64,000 nt of DNA, from positions 1 to 64,000 of the forward strand of contig JASJBD010000004.1 of the NCBI GenBank assembly GCA_030066665.1, read 5' to 3'. Position numbers and translations under genes: made by a program. Within the stretch, counting starts at the first letter, position 1; each line of letters opens with the position of its first letter. Of this stretch, positions 37,697 to 47,601 are shown one piece after another. The notes under the pieces are model-generated. The model made no database searches and was not told the origin of the DNA. It saw nothing but the letters and a program-made list of their open reading frames with translations. The stretch comes from Gammaproteobacteria bacterium. GTDB lineage: Bacteria > Pseudomonadota > Gammaproteobacteria > Steroidobacterales > GCA-2729495.

Positions 37697-37911
37697 GGCG
37701 GGGTCTCCAAATTAGGGGTTGCGATCCTTGTGCACTGCATACTACAGGGAAAAGTTGTGCGTCGCAAGAGGAACTGAAGCGGAGCCATAAAGACTCTAAG
37801 GAATTGTTTTAAATGATAAGATTCTATGGAAATGCGGCGTCTTAAAAGCGACGCAGCATGTATTGCGTCGCACAGGTGCCGGATTCGCGGGGCGATCTTG
37901 GGAATGCCTGA

Positions 37912-39207
37912 TCAGGGGGCTCGAGCGCGGAGCTCTTGCACCGCACTGATGGATCGCTCCGGGTAATCCTCTGGGAAATACCAGACTTCGTAGCCGTCAT
38001 CGGTCTCGTAACGGGCCAGGCCGCGCTCGGCGGGCGGCGCCTGGCTCAGCATCTGGATGATGATGTCCGTGCTCACGCGCGGGTTGCTGTACCAGTAATC
38101 GTGGGCCGAAAACGCCGCATAGGGTGCAACGGCGGTGCCGACCTCGATGACATCAAAATTCTCCGTCCGGCTGGCTTCGATCAGCCAGCGAGATTCCTCC
38201 GCGGTCAGTTCATCGGTATCCGGTCGTCCGGCGCGCGATACGCCGGCCACAAATGCCGAGAAGCCCAGCGCGGAGTCGTCCATGTTCACCGTCAGACTGA
38301 CCCGGCCCACGATGTCTTTGTAGCTCTGTAACTGCTGGACGAAGCGCTGGAAATCCACATCGGCGGCGGCGAAGTAAACCTCGCCGATTCGCAGACGAGC
38401 CTTGAGTTCGGCCGGGTCTTCGTCGCGGTTGTTGTTGCGCAGCTCCTCGAGCGCGCTGGTCACGACTTTTGCACCGAGGCTGTAGGCCATCAGGTTGATG
38501 TACCGCGCGTTGGAACGGGTTGCCGTGAGTTCAATCAGCTGGGCCAGCAACGGCGCAGCCGCCATGGCGTTTCTGACATCCGCACCGTACCGCAGGATGT
38601 TCTCCATGGACGGCCAGACGAAAGCCAGCACGACTGTGTGCCGGCCGGAAAAATGCCGGTACTGCGCGGCTTGTGCCGTCGAGCGATAGAAGTTGTTGTT
38701 GGCACCGTGGACGAAGATCAATAAATCCGGATCCTCGTGTTCGGCGAGCAGCTCGTTCAGGGCCGTAAACAGTTCTTCGACCTTGGCGGCTCCCACGTCC
38801 GCCTTCATTTCGGGTGACAACTCGAAGTACTCGGTAACCTGGTGGAGGCGCAGCGGCACGTCCTCCGGTCGTTCCTCGATCGTGGAGATCGCGTCCAGAT
38901 CTTCCCAGCGCGCATCCGGGTCATCGCCGACGAATATGCGGGTAATGCCAAGACGCAAGCTATCGTCGAACTGCCGCGAGTAACCATTTCTGTCCAGGTC
39001 ATTGGCGGGCAACCGGTTTGTCGCATAGGCAACCGGAATCGTCAGATTGCGTTCCCATTCCGGGGTCGATTCGAAGGGACTGACCTCGCCGGTCCGAAAC
39101 GCTGCGGGTGTTGGCATCAGGTACAGGGTGCTCTGGCAGGCGCCCAGCAGGCACGCCGCCAGCAGGCTGGCGAGCACGCGGAATGACTGTCGGTGCACGA
39201 GTTTCAT
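37912..39207 (-). CDS. DUF900-type alpha/beta hydrolase lipoprotein
   Basis: Lipobox 'LLGAC'; 'LLIFVHGANNNFYRS', 'NLMAYSLGAKVV'. Confidence 0.8.
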   Translation of the reverse strand: MKLVHRQSFRVLASLLAACLLGACQSTLYLMPTPAAFRTGEVSPFESTPEWERNLTIPVAYATNRLPANDLDRNGYSRQFDDSLRLGITRIFVGDDPDARWEDLDAISTIEERPEDVPLRLHQVTEYFELSPEMKADVGAAKVEELFTALNELLAEHEDPDLLIFVHGANNNFYRSTAQAAQYRHFSGRHTVVLAFVWPSMENILRYGADVRNAMAAAPLLAQLIELTATRSNARYINLMAYSLGAKVVTSALEELRNNNRDEDPAELKARLRIGEVYFAAADVDFQRFVQQLQSYKDIVGRVSLTVNMDDSALGFSAFVAGVSRAGRPDTDELTAEESRWLIEASRTENFDVIEVGTAVAPYAAFSAHDYWYSNPRVSTDIIIQMLSQAPPAERGLARYETDDGYEVWYFPEDYPERSISAVQELRARAP

Positions 39208-39290
39208 GGCGCACGCAGTGTATCGGAACCGGGGCGACCGATTAAGGTACTTGTGCCGACGTTATCGGGCTTTGTTGACGCTATGGTCTA

Positions 39291-40496
39291 ATGCGGCCAG
39301 TTCATGATGCCCGGTCACTATCGATGCTCCGCCACCGACTCGACGCCTGCCTGAACATCCGGGACTTGCGTGATCGCGCGCGAGCGGCCTTGCCATCACC
39401 GGTGCTGGGCTACCTCGAATCGGGCGCCGATGACGAGTACAGCCTGGATCGCAATCTGGGCGCGTATCGAGACTACGAGTTGTTGCCGCGATTCCTCGTT
39501 GACGTCAGTCATATCGATACCCGTACGACAGTCCTGGGGGTCGACGTGGAGTTGCCGGTGCTGCTATCACCAACCGGTATGTCCCGTTTGTTCCATCCCG
39601 CGGCGGAGCTTGCTGCCGCGCGGGCTGCGACAGCGTCTGGCACCTTATATACGTTATCGACGCTGGCGACCGAGACGATTGAGTCGGTTGCAGCGGTTGC
39701 CGCCGGCCCGAAAATGTTCCAGATCTATGTGCTCAAGGACGAGGGTCTGAATCGCGAATTCATTCAGCGCAGTCGGGAGGCGGGCTACCGGGCGCTCTGT
39801 CTCACTGTGGACGTACCGATCGGTGGCAACCGGGAAACCGATCTGCGCACCGGTATGGCCGCAGGCACGCCATTTCCATGGAGCAGCCGGCTGAGTTTCG
39901 TCACGCATCCCCGCTGGTCACTGTCCCGGCTGACCGGGCCGGCATTTGCACTAGCCAATATCGGGCACCGGACCCTAGGCGAGAGAGCCGGTCTCAACGA
40001 ACAAATGGAATATGTATTCAGCCAGTTCGTGCCGACGGTGACCTGGGATGACGCCGCGAGCATTGCTCGCGAGTGGGGTGGCCCGTTTGCGGTCAAGGGC
40101 ATCATGTCGGCGGCCGATGCGCGCCGGGCCGCCGACATTGGCGCGACTGCCGTGATCGTATCGAATCACGGCGGCCGACAGCTCGACACCGTGCCGGCCA
40201 CCGTCGACTGCCTGGCGCCGATTGTCGATGCCGTCGGCGATCGTCTCGAAGTCATCCTGGATGGCGGCATCCGACGGGGTACGGACGTTCTTAAGGCCAT
40301 GGCCATGGGGGCCCGGGCCTGCATGATCGGCCGCCCTTACCTGTATGGCCTGGCCACAGCCGGTGAGGCGGGCGTCACGCACGCGCTGGACATCTTCCGC
40401 GCCGAAATCCAGCGCGACCTGGCCTTGCTGGGATGTCCGCGGCTCACCGATGTCGATCACAGCTTCGTGCGCCGCGCGCGGCGCGGTAATACCTGA
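39291..40496 (+). CDS. FMN-dependent alpha-hydroxy-acid dehydrogenase
   Basis: 'VIVSNHGGRQLDTVPATVDCL', 'DGGIRRGTDVLKAMAMGARACMIGRPYLYGLA'. Confidence 0.92.
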   Translation: MRPVHDARSLSMLRHRLDACLNIRDLRDRARAALPSPVLGYLESGADDEYSLDRNLGAYRDYELLPRFLVDVSHIDTRTTVLGVDVELPVLLSPTGMSRLFHPAAELAAARAATASGTLYTLSTLATETIESVAAVAAGPKMFQIYVLKDEGLNREFIQRSREAGYRALCLTVDVPIGGNRETDLRTGMAAGTPFPWSSRLSFVTHPRWSLSRLTGPAFALANIGHRTLGERAGLNEQMEYVFSQFVPTVTWDDAASIAREWGGPFAVKGIMSAADARRAADIGATAVIVSNHGGRQLDTVPATVDCLAPIVDAVGDRLEVILDGGIRRGTDVLKAMAMGARACMIGRPYLYGLATAGEAGVTHALDIFRAEIQRDLALLGCPRLTDVDHSFVRRARRGNT

Positions 40497-40515
40497 GTCG
40501 CGCGCGAGGCTGTGT

Positions 40516-41523
40516 TCAAACCGCCGGCACGAGGTGCTCGCCGATATTGCGGATTGCCTGTTCCGGATTGCTGTAGACGCAAAGTGCTATTTCAGTCAGG
40601 CCGGCGGCACTGAAATCGCGCATGCGCTCGACTTCCCGGTCGATGTCACGGGTAGCCGACGCCGATGTGCCGCGATCGACGATTTTGTCCAGAACATTCT
40701 CCGGAACACCAGCGATCTCGCCCGACTTCGCCTGGTAGGCCTTCAGGAACGAGCTGATATTGGCATTGACGATTGCGGCTTCATCCGGATTCACCACGTC
40801 GCCGATGTAGTCAGGATAAATCGTGCCGCGCACGGCCAGAAACTGCCGGGCTTCGCGATGGGCTGCCTCGCGACTTTCCTGTACATGCCATGCCCAGAAG
40901 TTGTTCAGGGGAAAGTTCGTCGGTTCACGCCCGTGTTCCGTGAGCACCGGGTCGATAATGTTGCGGGCCCAGCGAACTCGCGCCGCGGTGAAGTCACTGA
41001 CCATGATGCCCGCGGCATAGGCAGCCGCGGCATGCAGCATCTGCGGCCCGTTGGCGCCGACGTAAATCATGGGTCGGTTGACGCTCACCCAGCTCGTGTC
41101 CATCCAGCCGACTTTATACATCTCGCCCCGGTAGCTGCCGGGCTTGCCGGCGGCTGCCTGGTTCAGGACCTCCACGCATTCCCGCACGGCGCGGACCATG
41201 CGCCGGGGTTTGCAGCCCAGGTTTTCGGCAGTGCCACCGCCACCGCCGACCACGATCTGCGCCCGACCGTGTGCAATCTCGTTGAGGCTCAGCAGCGAGT
41301 GCGCCATTTTCTGTGGATGCAATTCGAAAGGACTCACGGCGATTGGTCCCATCCGGATTTCCCGGGTTTGCATCGCCAGGGGCACAAAATTTACGAAAGC
41401 GTCCCGTGTATTGATGTTATTCGCGATCCAGACGCCGCCGAGGCCATATTCTTCGGCCATCCGGCCGAGCCGCAGCATGTCGTCGGCCGACAGGTCCGAA
41501 TAGAGAATGACGTCAAAGCGCAC
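40516..41523 (-). CDS. LLM-class oxidoreductase, paralog 2
   Basis: 'IRMGPIAVSPFELHPQKMAHSLLSLNEIAHGRAQIVVGGGG'. Confidence 0.87.
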   Translation of the reverse strand: MRFDVILYSDLSADDMLRLGRMAEEYGLGGVWIANNINTRDAFVNFVPLAMQTREIRMGPIAVSPFELHPQKMAHSLLSLNEIAHGRAQIVVGGGGGTAENLGCKPRRMVRAVRECVEVLNQAAAGKPGSYRGEMYKVGWMDTSWVSVNRPMIYVGANGPQMLHAAAAYAAGIMVSDFTAARVRWARNIIDPVLTEHGREPTNFPLNNFWAWHVQESREAAHREARQFLAVRGTIYPDYIGDVVNPDEAAIVNANISSFLKAYQAKSGEIAGVPENVLDKIVDRGTSASATRDIDREVERMRDFSAAGLTEIALCVYSNPEQAIRNIGEHLVPAV

Positions 41524-41537
41524 GCGCCACGCTCCGA

Positions 41538-42545
41538 TTACAGGGCCGGCGCGACCCGTTCGCCGATGAGCCGAATGGCGGCGGCCGGATCGTCGTGTAC
41601 GCGCAAGGCGATTTCCGTGAGACCGGCATCAGCGAATTGTCGCAAAGTGTCGATCGCCGGCTCGAGCTGGTCCAGGCCGCCCACGAAGGAAATGTTCTCG
41701 ATCATCTTGCTTACCAGATCGGGTGGCACGTTCTCGATTACGTCCGTGCCGCGCAGGAAGGCGTTCAGGAAGTCCTGTTCGTGATCTCGCATCACCTTGA
41801 GTTCATCTGCGTCCAGGAAGGGTGCGAAATATTGCTCACCCAACCAGCCGCGCAGCATCAGTTCCCGGCGCGCTTCGGCCCACGAGGCCTCGGCGTCCTC
41901 CTTGATGTGCCACGCCCAGAAATTACTGATGCGAAACTCGTCCGGCGAGCGGCCGGCTGCGATCAAGTCGGCATGGGTTGCCGCGACGAAGTCCCGCATT
42001 AACGGCACGACGAAGTCACTGGTGATCAGCCCGTCGGCCAATTCCGCCGACAGGCGGCGACTCTGGGGGTGATTTGAACCGTAGTAGATCAGTGGCGGTG
42101 CATCCGTATACCACCTGGGCTGGTAGCCATAGACTTTGTACAGCTCGCCGGTGTAGTTCAGCATCGTGTCGGGCGAGGCGGCCTTGAGTATCTCCAGGCA
42201 CTCGCGCGTGTGCCGGATCATGCGTTCGCGTTCACCGCCAATGCTCTGCAGCACGGCACCGCCGCCGCCTACCATGATCATGGCGCGGCCCCGGCTGAGC
42301 TCGTTCAGGCTGAACAGCAGGTTGGCCATTTTCAGCGGATGTAATTCGGCAGCGCTCACAGCCATCGGGCCCAGGCGAATACTGCGCGAGCGCTCGGCGA
42401 GCAATGCCAGGGTCATAAAGGGGTCGCGCGACCAGCCGTAGTTGCTGGCCCAGACGCCACGCAAGCCATAATTTTCTGCCAGCAGGCCCAGTTCGCAGGC
42501 CTCCTGCGGCGATGCAAACTCATTCAGGATGATGTCGATTTCCAA
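41538..42545 (-). CDS. LLM-class oxidoreductase, paralog 3
   Basis: 'IRLGPMAVSAAELHPLKMANLLFSLNELSRGRAMIMVGGGG'. Confidence 0.87.
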   Translation of the reverse strand: MEIDIILNEFASPQEACELGLLAENYGLRGVWASNYGWSRDPFMTLALLAERSRSIRLGPMAVSAAELHPLKMANLLFSLNELSRGRAMIMVGGGGAVLQSIGGERERMIRHTRECLEILKAASPDTMLNYTGELYKVYGYQPRWYTDAPPLIYYGSNHPQSRRLSAELADGLITSDFVVPLMRDFVAATHADLIAAGRSPDEFRISNFWAWHIKEDAEASWAEARRELMLRGWLGEQYFAPFLDADELKVMRDHEQDFLNAFLRGTDVIENVPPDLVSKMIENISFVGGLDQLEPAIDTLRQFADAGLTEIALRVHDDPAAAIRLIGERVAPAL

Positions 42546-42650
42546 CGGTTTTTCCTGATGCGACGCAGAGGCGAATCCGGTATCTTCGATGCGCTCGGTG
42601 GCTTCACCAAGAGCGATTCGTGATCAAGCCTGTTTCGGAGGATACTGAAC

Positions 42651-43106
42651 ATCGCCAATAAATCAGAGTGGGTATTAACCGCAAACGCAGCGGAGTGCCG
42701 AATATTTTCGCATGACAAGAAATTTGCGCCGCTGACCAGGATTCGGAGCCTGCAGTGGCCCGGCGGTCGAACGCCGGCCCGCGACCTGAATGCCGATCGG
42801 CCCGGGCGGTCGTTCGATAGCGGCGGGCAGGGACGCCACGCTATGGAGCCGCGAGGAGATGTGCACGACGAGGAGGCGGCCAGGTTTACTCGCGAGATCG
42901 CCACGGTCCTGGCAGACGCCGAGCGCGCGGGTGCCTTCAGTCACATCATCATCATTGCAGCGCCAAGATTACTCGGCCAGTTGCGTGACGCGCTGCCCGA
43001 CGCGGTGAAGCGCTGCGTGACGACTGAGATTGCCAAAGACCTCACTGCCTACGATGCCGCGCAGCTCACGGATTGGCTGCGCAAGGAGCTGTGGGAGAAA
43101 GGCTAG
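42651..43106 (+). CDS. Host-attachment-type protein; reading frame extends upstream of the first ATG (42843) to 42624 with no canonical start
   Basis: In-frame upstream translation IANKSEWVLTANAAECRIFSHDKKFAPLTRIRSLQWPGGRTPARDLNADRPGRSFDSGGQGRHAMEPR fits the family N-terminus; GGAGG at 42637-42641. Confidence 0.6.
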   Translation: MANKSEWVLTANAAECRIFSHDKKFAPLTRIRSLQWPGGRTPARDLNADRPGRSFDSGGQGRHAMEPRGDVHDEEAARFTREIATVLADAERAGAFSHIIIIAAPRLLGQLRDALPDAVKRCVTTEIAKDLTAYDAAQLTDWLRKELWEKG

Positions 43107-43142
43107 GCCGGCGGGGGCCACCAACAACAAGGGAGATTCAGA

Positions 43143-44303
43143 ATGCCGCGATTCGTGCTGTCAATCGTTACGCTGTCGCTGTTGGTCGTGCTGGTCAGTG
43201 CCTGCGGTCCCGACGGCGGTGGCGGAAACGCGACCGAATCCGCGAGACCAACCGACGCCGCTGCGCCGCCCGTGCCGCAACTGGTCCGCCCGGATGGCAG
43301 TTATCCCACGAAGCCGCTCGAGAAAGACACCGTGGTCGTCAAGGTCATCCAGAATGGTGTGACCAATCTGCAGGAAGCAGAAACGATTGAGGTGGGCCTG
43401 GAGCGCAATCTCAATCATATGAGCAGCTTCGCCAGGCAGGCCTGCAGCGAGGGCGCCAAGCCTGACTTCCTGCTGTTCAACGAATTTCCGTTGACCGGCT
43501 ACTCGACCGGCACGCGGCAAGAAAAGCTGCAGTTCACGATCCAGGTGCCGGGCCCGGAAACGGAACGCCTTGGCGAGATCGCCCGTGAATGCGATACCTA
43601 CATTATTTTTGGCAGCTACGCCCAGGATGACGAATGGCCGGGCCATATCCTGAGCATCAATGTCGTTATCGGGCGCGATGGTCAGGTGGCAGAGAAGTAC
43701 TGGAAGACCCGCAATATCAAGCGACTCACGCCGGGCGCCGAGATTCCGACGACGACGATCGAGAGCGTCCGCGACAAGTATCGCGCGCGCTACGGGATCG
43801 AGGAAGAGTTCCCGGTGTTACAGACCGAGTACGGCAACATCGCGGTTAGTACCGTGCAGCTCGATCCGTTCGTATTCGCGGCATTCGCGATGCGGGGTGT
43901 GGAAATCATGTTCCGCACCTCGACACTGTTCTCGCCCATCGACGTCAGGATGACGGCCTGGTACCACAATTTCTATTCGGCCATGTCGAACATCACCTTT
44001 CCGCCCGACAGCGAAGCGGCGCCGTTTGGTGGCGGGTCGCTGATTGTCAGCCCGCGCGGCGAGGTGCTGGCCGAGGATCCCAGCAACAACGAGAGCATCA
44101 TCGCCGCCGAAATCCCGATAGCGGAGTTTCGTCAGAACCGGCGGATCCCGCGGTATCCACTCGAAGTCGTCGCGCCCGTGTTCGAGCAATACCAGCAGGA
44201 AGTGCCCCTGAATCATATGGACATCCCACCGGAGGAAATGCCGCGGACGCGTGAGGAAATGAGCGACTGGCTGGACACCAATAGTCGCTGGCTGAATCCG
44301 TAG
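43143..44303 (+). CDS. Nitrilase/carbon-nitrogen hydrolase family lipoprotein
   Basis: Lipobox 'LVSAC'; 'LLFNEFPLTGYSTG', 'GRDGQVAEKYWKTRNIKRLTPG'. Confidence 0.8.
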   Translation: MPRFVLSIVTLSLLVVLVSACGPDGGGGNATESARPTDAAAPPVPQLVRPDGSYPTKPLEKDTVVVKVIQNGVTNLQEAETIEVGLERNLNHMSSFARQACSEGAKPDFLLFNEFPLTGYSTGTRQEKLQFTIQVPGPETERLGEIARECDTYIIFGSYAQDDEWPGHILSINVVIGRDGQVAEKYWKTRNIKRLTPGAEIPTTTIESVRDKYRARYGIEEEFPVLQTEYGNIAVSTVQLDPFVFAAFAMRGVEIMFRTSTLFSPIDVRMTAWYHNFYSAMSNITFPPDSEAAPFGGGSLIVSPRGEVLAEDPSNNESIIAAEIPIAEFRQNRRIPRYPLEVVAPVFEQYQQEVPLNHMDIPPEEMPRTREEMSDWLDTNSRWLNP

Positions 44304-44339
44304 ACCCGGACGCCGATCTACGGTGACGACAGCGAGAGA

Positions 44340-44801
44340 TCAGAAGATACCAGCCTCCAGTCCCGCAGCCAGCGTCATGCCCAGCTCCCGGCAGTCGTCC
44401 AGCCAGGATTCCTGAAACCTGCCGACCATCAGCAGCGGCTCGGCGACGGGCTTGAGTTCGAGGCCGGTGACAATCCGCTGGACGCTACTGAGCGTCCCGG
44501 TGCCGTCATTGCCAGCCTTGACGAACAGCGCATACGGTCGCGCGTTGACCTTGTCGAGGCAGGGATAGTAGCTGCGCTCGAAAAAGTCTTTCAGTGCGCC
44601 ACTCATGTAGCCGAAGTTCTCCGTGGTGCCGAATATGACGCCGTCGCACCACAGCAGATCGTCCGGCCCTGATGCCAGCGCATGACCCGCCCTGACGGTA
44701 ACGTGGTCGATTTCCGGCGATTGCGCGCCGTCGATCACTGCGTCAGCGAGTCGCTGCATATTCGGCGACGGCGCGTGGTAGACGATCAGCAGATTGGCCA
44801 T
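44340..44801 (-). CDS. Flavodoxin/NADPH-dependent FMN reductase-like protein
   Basis: 'LLIVYHAPSPNMQRLADAVIDGA', 'GVIFGTTENFGYMSGALKDFFERSYYP'. Confidence 0.8.
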   Translation of the reverse strand: MANLLIVYHAPSPNMQRLADAVIDGAQSPEIDHVTVRAGHALASGPDDLLWCDGVIFGTTENFGYMSGALKDFFERSYYPCLDKVNARPYALFVKAGNDGTGTLSSVQRIVTGLELKPVAEPLLMVGRFQESWLDDCRELGMTLAAGLEAGIF

Positions 44802-44820
44802 GGGTCAGCCGGCGGGGACC

Positions 44821-45579
44821 TCAGACGGCCTGGCGCCGCTGATGAAAGATGGCTTTGCTGTACTTCAGATACGTGTAGACCATTGACAGATAGCAGGCCG
44901 TGAAACCGGCAAAGCCGTCGAGAAAGCCGCCACGGACGAGGTACATGCGGAGGAAAGCCCACGCGGCATGGGTAAACGGGGTGACCAGGCTGACCCGCTT
45001 GCCGCTGGCGATGATTTCCCGTGCGGCGGTATCCGTGTACTTGTCGATGACCTGCATGTGCTGCGACAGGTTGTCGTAGGAGTAGTGCAGGATATCGCCC
45101 GGCAGGTCCTTCACGATCAGGTCATCGATCATGATCCTGTCATGCGGACTGACGCCACCGTGTCGCGTCTTCTGCCGGTTGAACAGTCGCACCGTGCGAT
45201 CGGGATACCAGGTGTGGTTCAGCCATCGATACACATAAAAAGTCTTGCGCGACATTCTGTAGACACAGGTATCGTCGAGCTGTTCCTTGAGGTTCCGGAG
45301 AGCGGTCGTCAGCTGCGAATCGAGCCGCTCGTCACAATCGACGTTGAGAATCCAGTCATGCGTGGCCTTGCTGGCCGCAAGGTTTTTCTGGTCAATAAAG
45401 CCGAGCCATTCCTGTTCGTAGATCTTGTCGGTGTATCGCCGCGCAATGTCGAGCGTGGCATCGGTGCTCAGCGAATCGACGACGACGATTTCATCGACCA
45501 CGGGCTGCAGGCTCGCGAGACAGTCCTCGATTTTGTCTTCCTCATTGAAGCAAACGATGGTGGCGCTGATTTTCGGCAT
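44821..45579 (-). CDS. Glycosyltransferase family 2 (WaaE-like)
   Basis: 'ISATIVCFNEEDKIEDCLASLQPVVDEIVVVDSLSTDATLDIA'. Confidence 0.88.
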   Translation of the reverse strand: MPKISATIVCFNEEDKIEDCLASLQPVVDEIVVVDSLSTDATLDIARRYTDKIYEQEWLGFIDQKNLAASKATHDWILNVDCDERLDSQLTTALRNLKEQLDDTCVYRMSRKTFYVYRWLNHTWYPDRTVRLFNRQKTRHGGVSPHDRIMIDDLIVKDLPGDILHYSYDNLSQHMQVIDKYTDTAAREIIASGKRVSLVTPFTHAAWAFLRMYLVRGGFLDGFAGFTACYLSMVYTYLKYSKAIFHQRRQAV

Positions 45580-45583
45580 GCAG

Positions 45584-46033
45584 CTAGTCGGCCAGGTCGC
45601 GGGCAGCGAACAGCATGGTGCCGTGGTCATGGTCGCCGCGCCAGTGCAGCGTAAGCCGGCCCGCGCGGAATGAGTAGCGACGCACCTGCCGCAGGGCTGT
45701 CTGAAAGCGCCGTTCGATCGCATCATCGATGCCGTTCCCGGTTACATCGCCTGTCACTCGAAACCCGGATGCGAGGCTGATTGCCGGTCGCGCCGCGCCA
45801 CCTGCGACGTACGGCTGACCTTCCCAGCGGCCGTTGCTGAGTGTGACCGGCGCCGCGCTGATACCTTGGTACGTGGCGTTTTCCAGCTCGTTCATTGAGG
45901 GCGCGTGGCCCGAGCTTGCAGGCGTAGTGTCTTCCGTAGTGCGAGCTGGCGGTGGGCTATCAGGGCTCGGCGGCTGGCAGGCGACGACGACCGCTGCCAT
46001 ACCCAATAGTCCCAGTTCGGGTAGTCGTTTCAT
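45584..46033 (-). CDS. Hypothetical lipoprotein
   Basis: N-terminal 'MKRLPELGLLGMAAVVVAC' lipobox. Confidence 0.6.
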   Translation of the reverse strand: MKRLPELGLLGMAAVVVACQPPSPDSPPPARTTEDTTPASSGHAPSMNELENATYQGISAAPVTLSNGRWEGQPYVAGGAARPAISLASGFRVTGDVTGNGIDDAIERRFQTALRQVRRYSFRAGRLTLHWRGDHDHGTMLFAARDLAD

Positions 46034-47601
46034 ACCCTGTCGAACGAACCGATGCGCCGCAGTAATTGCGGATAATCAACCGGGCTATCAGTGTCGACCC
46101 GGATGGCGTGGGGTTCTTCCGCGGGGTCCAGGGCGCGCCATGTTGCCAATTGTTTTTCCAGCACTGCCAGACCGGCATCCGAGACTCCCTTGCCGCGCCC
46201 AGTAATTCGCCGACGCAACGTCTCCGGTGGCGCATGGGTTTCCACGATGCAGTAGGGCAACGCGCGCGTGCGCGCCAGTTGCCGAAACGGGGTGCGCTGG
46301 TCGGCGTCGAGACTGGCAGCGTCGATGACCACGGTGAAGCCAGCATCCAGTACCAGCTTCGCCAACTCCAGCAGGTGCGCATAAGTCTTTGCGGTAGCTG
46401 CGGCGTCATAGATGCCTTCGCCCGGCAAGGCTGCGGCCGACTGCCTGGCGTCAAGGCCGTGCAGTCGCTTGCGCTCGACGTCGGAGCGAATTCGGATCGC
46501 GCCCAGATTCACGGCCAGGTCCAGGCTGACGCTGCTTTTGCCGGACGCGGACAAGCCACGCATGAGCACCACGCGTGGCTGGGCAAGCTCCGTATATTGG
46601 CGGGCGAGTTCCAGGTACTGGACGCATTCCTGCTCGGCGGCGTGTTTTTCACCCGCCGCTATGCCTGGCTGCGTGACCCGAATTGCGTCGACTTTGGCGC
46701 GCACAATGGCGCGGTAGGCGAGGTAGAAGGGCAGCGGTGCGAGGCCCGCGTAGTCGCCCGTATGTTCCAGGTAGCGGTTCAGAAAGCGCGCCGCCAGATC
46801 GGGACGACTGCGTGCCTCTAAATCCATCACCAGGAATGCAATATCGCTGATCACATCGATCCAGCGGAGTTCAGCATTGAACTCGATGCAATCAAAGGCG
46901 AGCGGACGGTCATCGACCCAGGCGAGATTGCGCAGGTGCAGGTCGCCATGACATTCGCGTACGCAGCCGGAGGCCTTGCGGCGGTCGAAACAGTCTCGCA
47001 AGTCCGCGAAGCTGTCCTGGCTCCAGTTTTCCAGCGCATCGAGTCGGGCGCGGTTCGCCGGCTTGTGAATACACTCCCGCAGCGCGACGAAATTCTCCGC
47101 CACGGCCGCATACACTGCGGCAGCGGTGCCGTAGTCAGAACCAGTCGCCGCGCTTTCGATACGGCTGTGGAAATCGGCGATCAGTTCAGCGAACGCGTCG
47201 ATGTGCTCCGCTTGTAACGCGTCCTGTTCCAGCACCCGGTCCAGCTGGGCGGACTGCGGAAACTGGCGCATTTTCACTGCAAATTCAATGGGTTGAGCGC
47301 TATTCCAGCAAGGTTCCGCCGGGCTGCCGCCGATGCCGACCACGTCGAGATAGGTGTCCGGTGCGAGGCGCTGGTTGAGCCGCAATTCGTCGTGACAGGC
47401 GAGCTGCCGCTTTTCCAGCGAGGAGAAGTCGAGGAACCCGAGATCGACTGGTTTCTTGATTTTATAAGCGAAATCCCCGGTCAAAATGATCCAGGAGATA
47501 TGCGTTTGAACGACGTCGAGCGAGCGAACCGGGTGATCGTACAGCTGCGGGTCGAGCAGACCTGCGATCAGGGGAGGGAGCGAGTCATCCGCCGGGGTCA
47601 A
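46030..47601 (-). CDS. Bifunctional aminoglycoside-phosphotransferase-like / P-loop kinase fusion
   Basis: 'CHGDLHLRNLAWVDDRPLAFDCIEFN' and 'VLMRGLSASGKSSVSLDLA'. Confidence 0.82.
   Translation of the reverse strand: MTPADDSLPPLIAGLLDPQLYDHPVRSLDVVQTHISWIILTGDFAYKIKKPVDLGFLDFSSLEKRQLACHDELRLNQRLAPDTYLDVVGIGGSPAEPCWNSAQPIEFAVKMRQFPQSAQLDRVLEQDALQAEHIDAFAELIADFHSRIESAATGSDYGTAAAVYAAVAENFVALRECIHKPANRARLDALENWSQDSFADLRDCFDRRKASGCVRECHGDLHLRNLAWVDDRPLAFDCIEFNAELRWIDVISDIAFLVMDLEARSRPDLAARFLNRYLEHTGDYAGLAPLPFYLAYRAIVRAKVDAIRVTQPGIAAGEKHAAEQECVQYLELARQYTELAQPRVVLMRGLSASGKSSVSLDLAVNLGAIRIRSDVERKRLHGLDARQSAAALPGEGIYDAAATAKTYAHLLELAKLVLDAGFTVVIDAASLDADQRTPFRQLARTRALPYCIVETHAPPETLRRRITGRGKGVSDAGLAVLEKQLATWRALDPAEEPHAIRVDTDSPVDYPQLLRRIGSFDRV

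Noticed and set aside
37726-37745. CTTGTGCACTGCATAC upstream of phaP as a fourth copy of the TetR operator block
   Set aside because: Only partial similarity to one half-site and lacks the TATACGTATA element and spacing.
40345-41784. 479-aa + strand ORF covering the lactate dehydrogenase-like 3' end and two LLM genes
   Set aside because: Overlaps three well-supported CDSs in other frames/strand; no domain seen.
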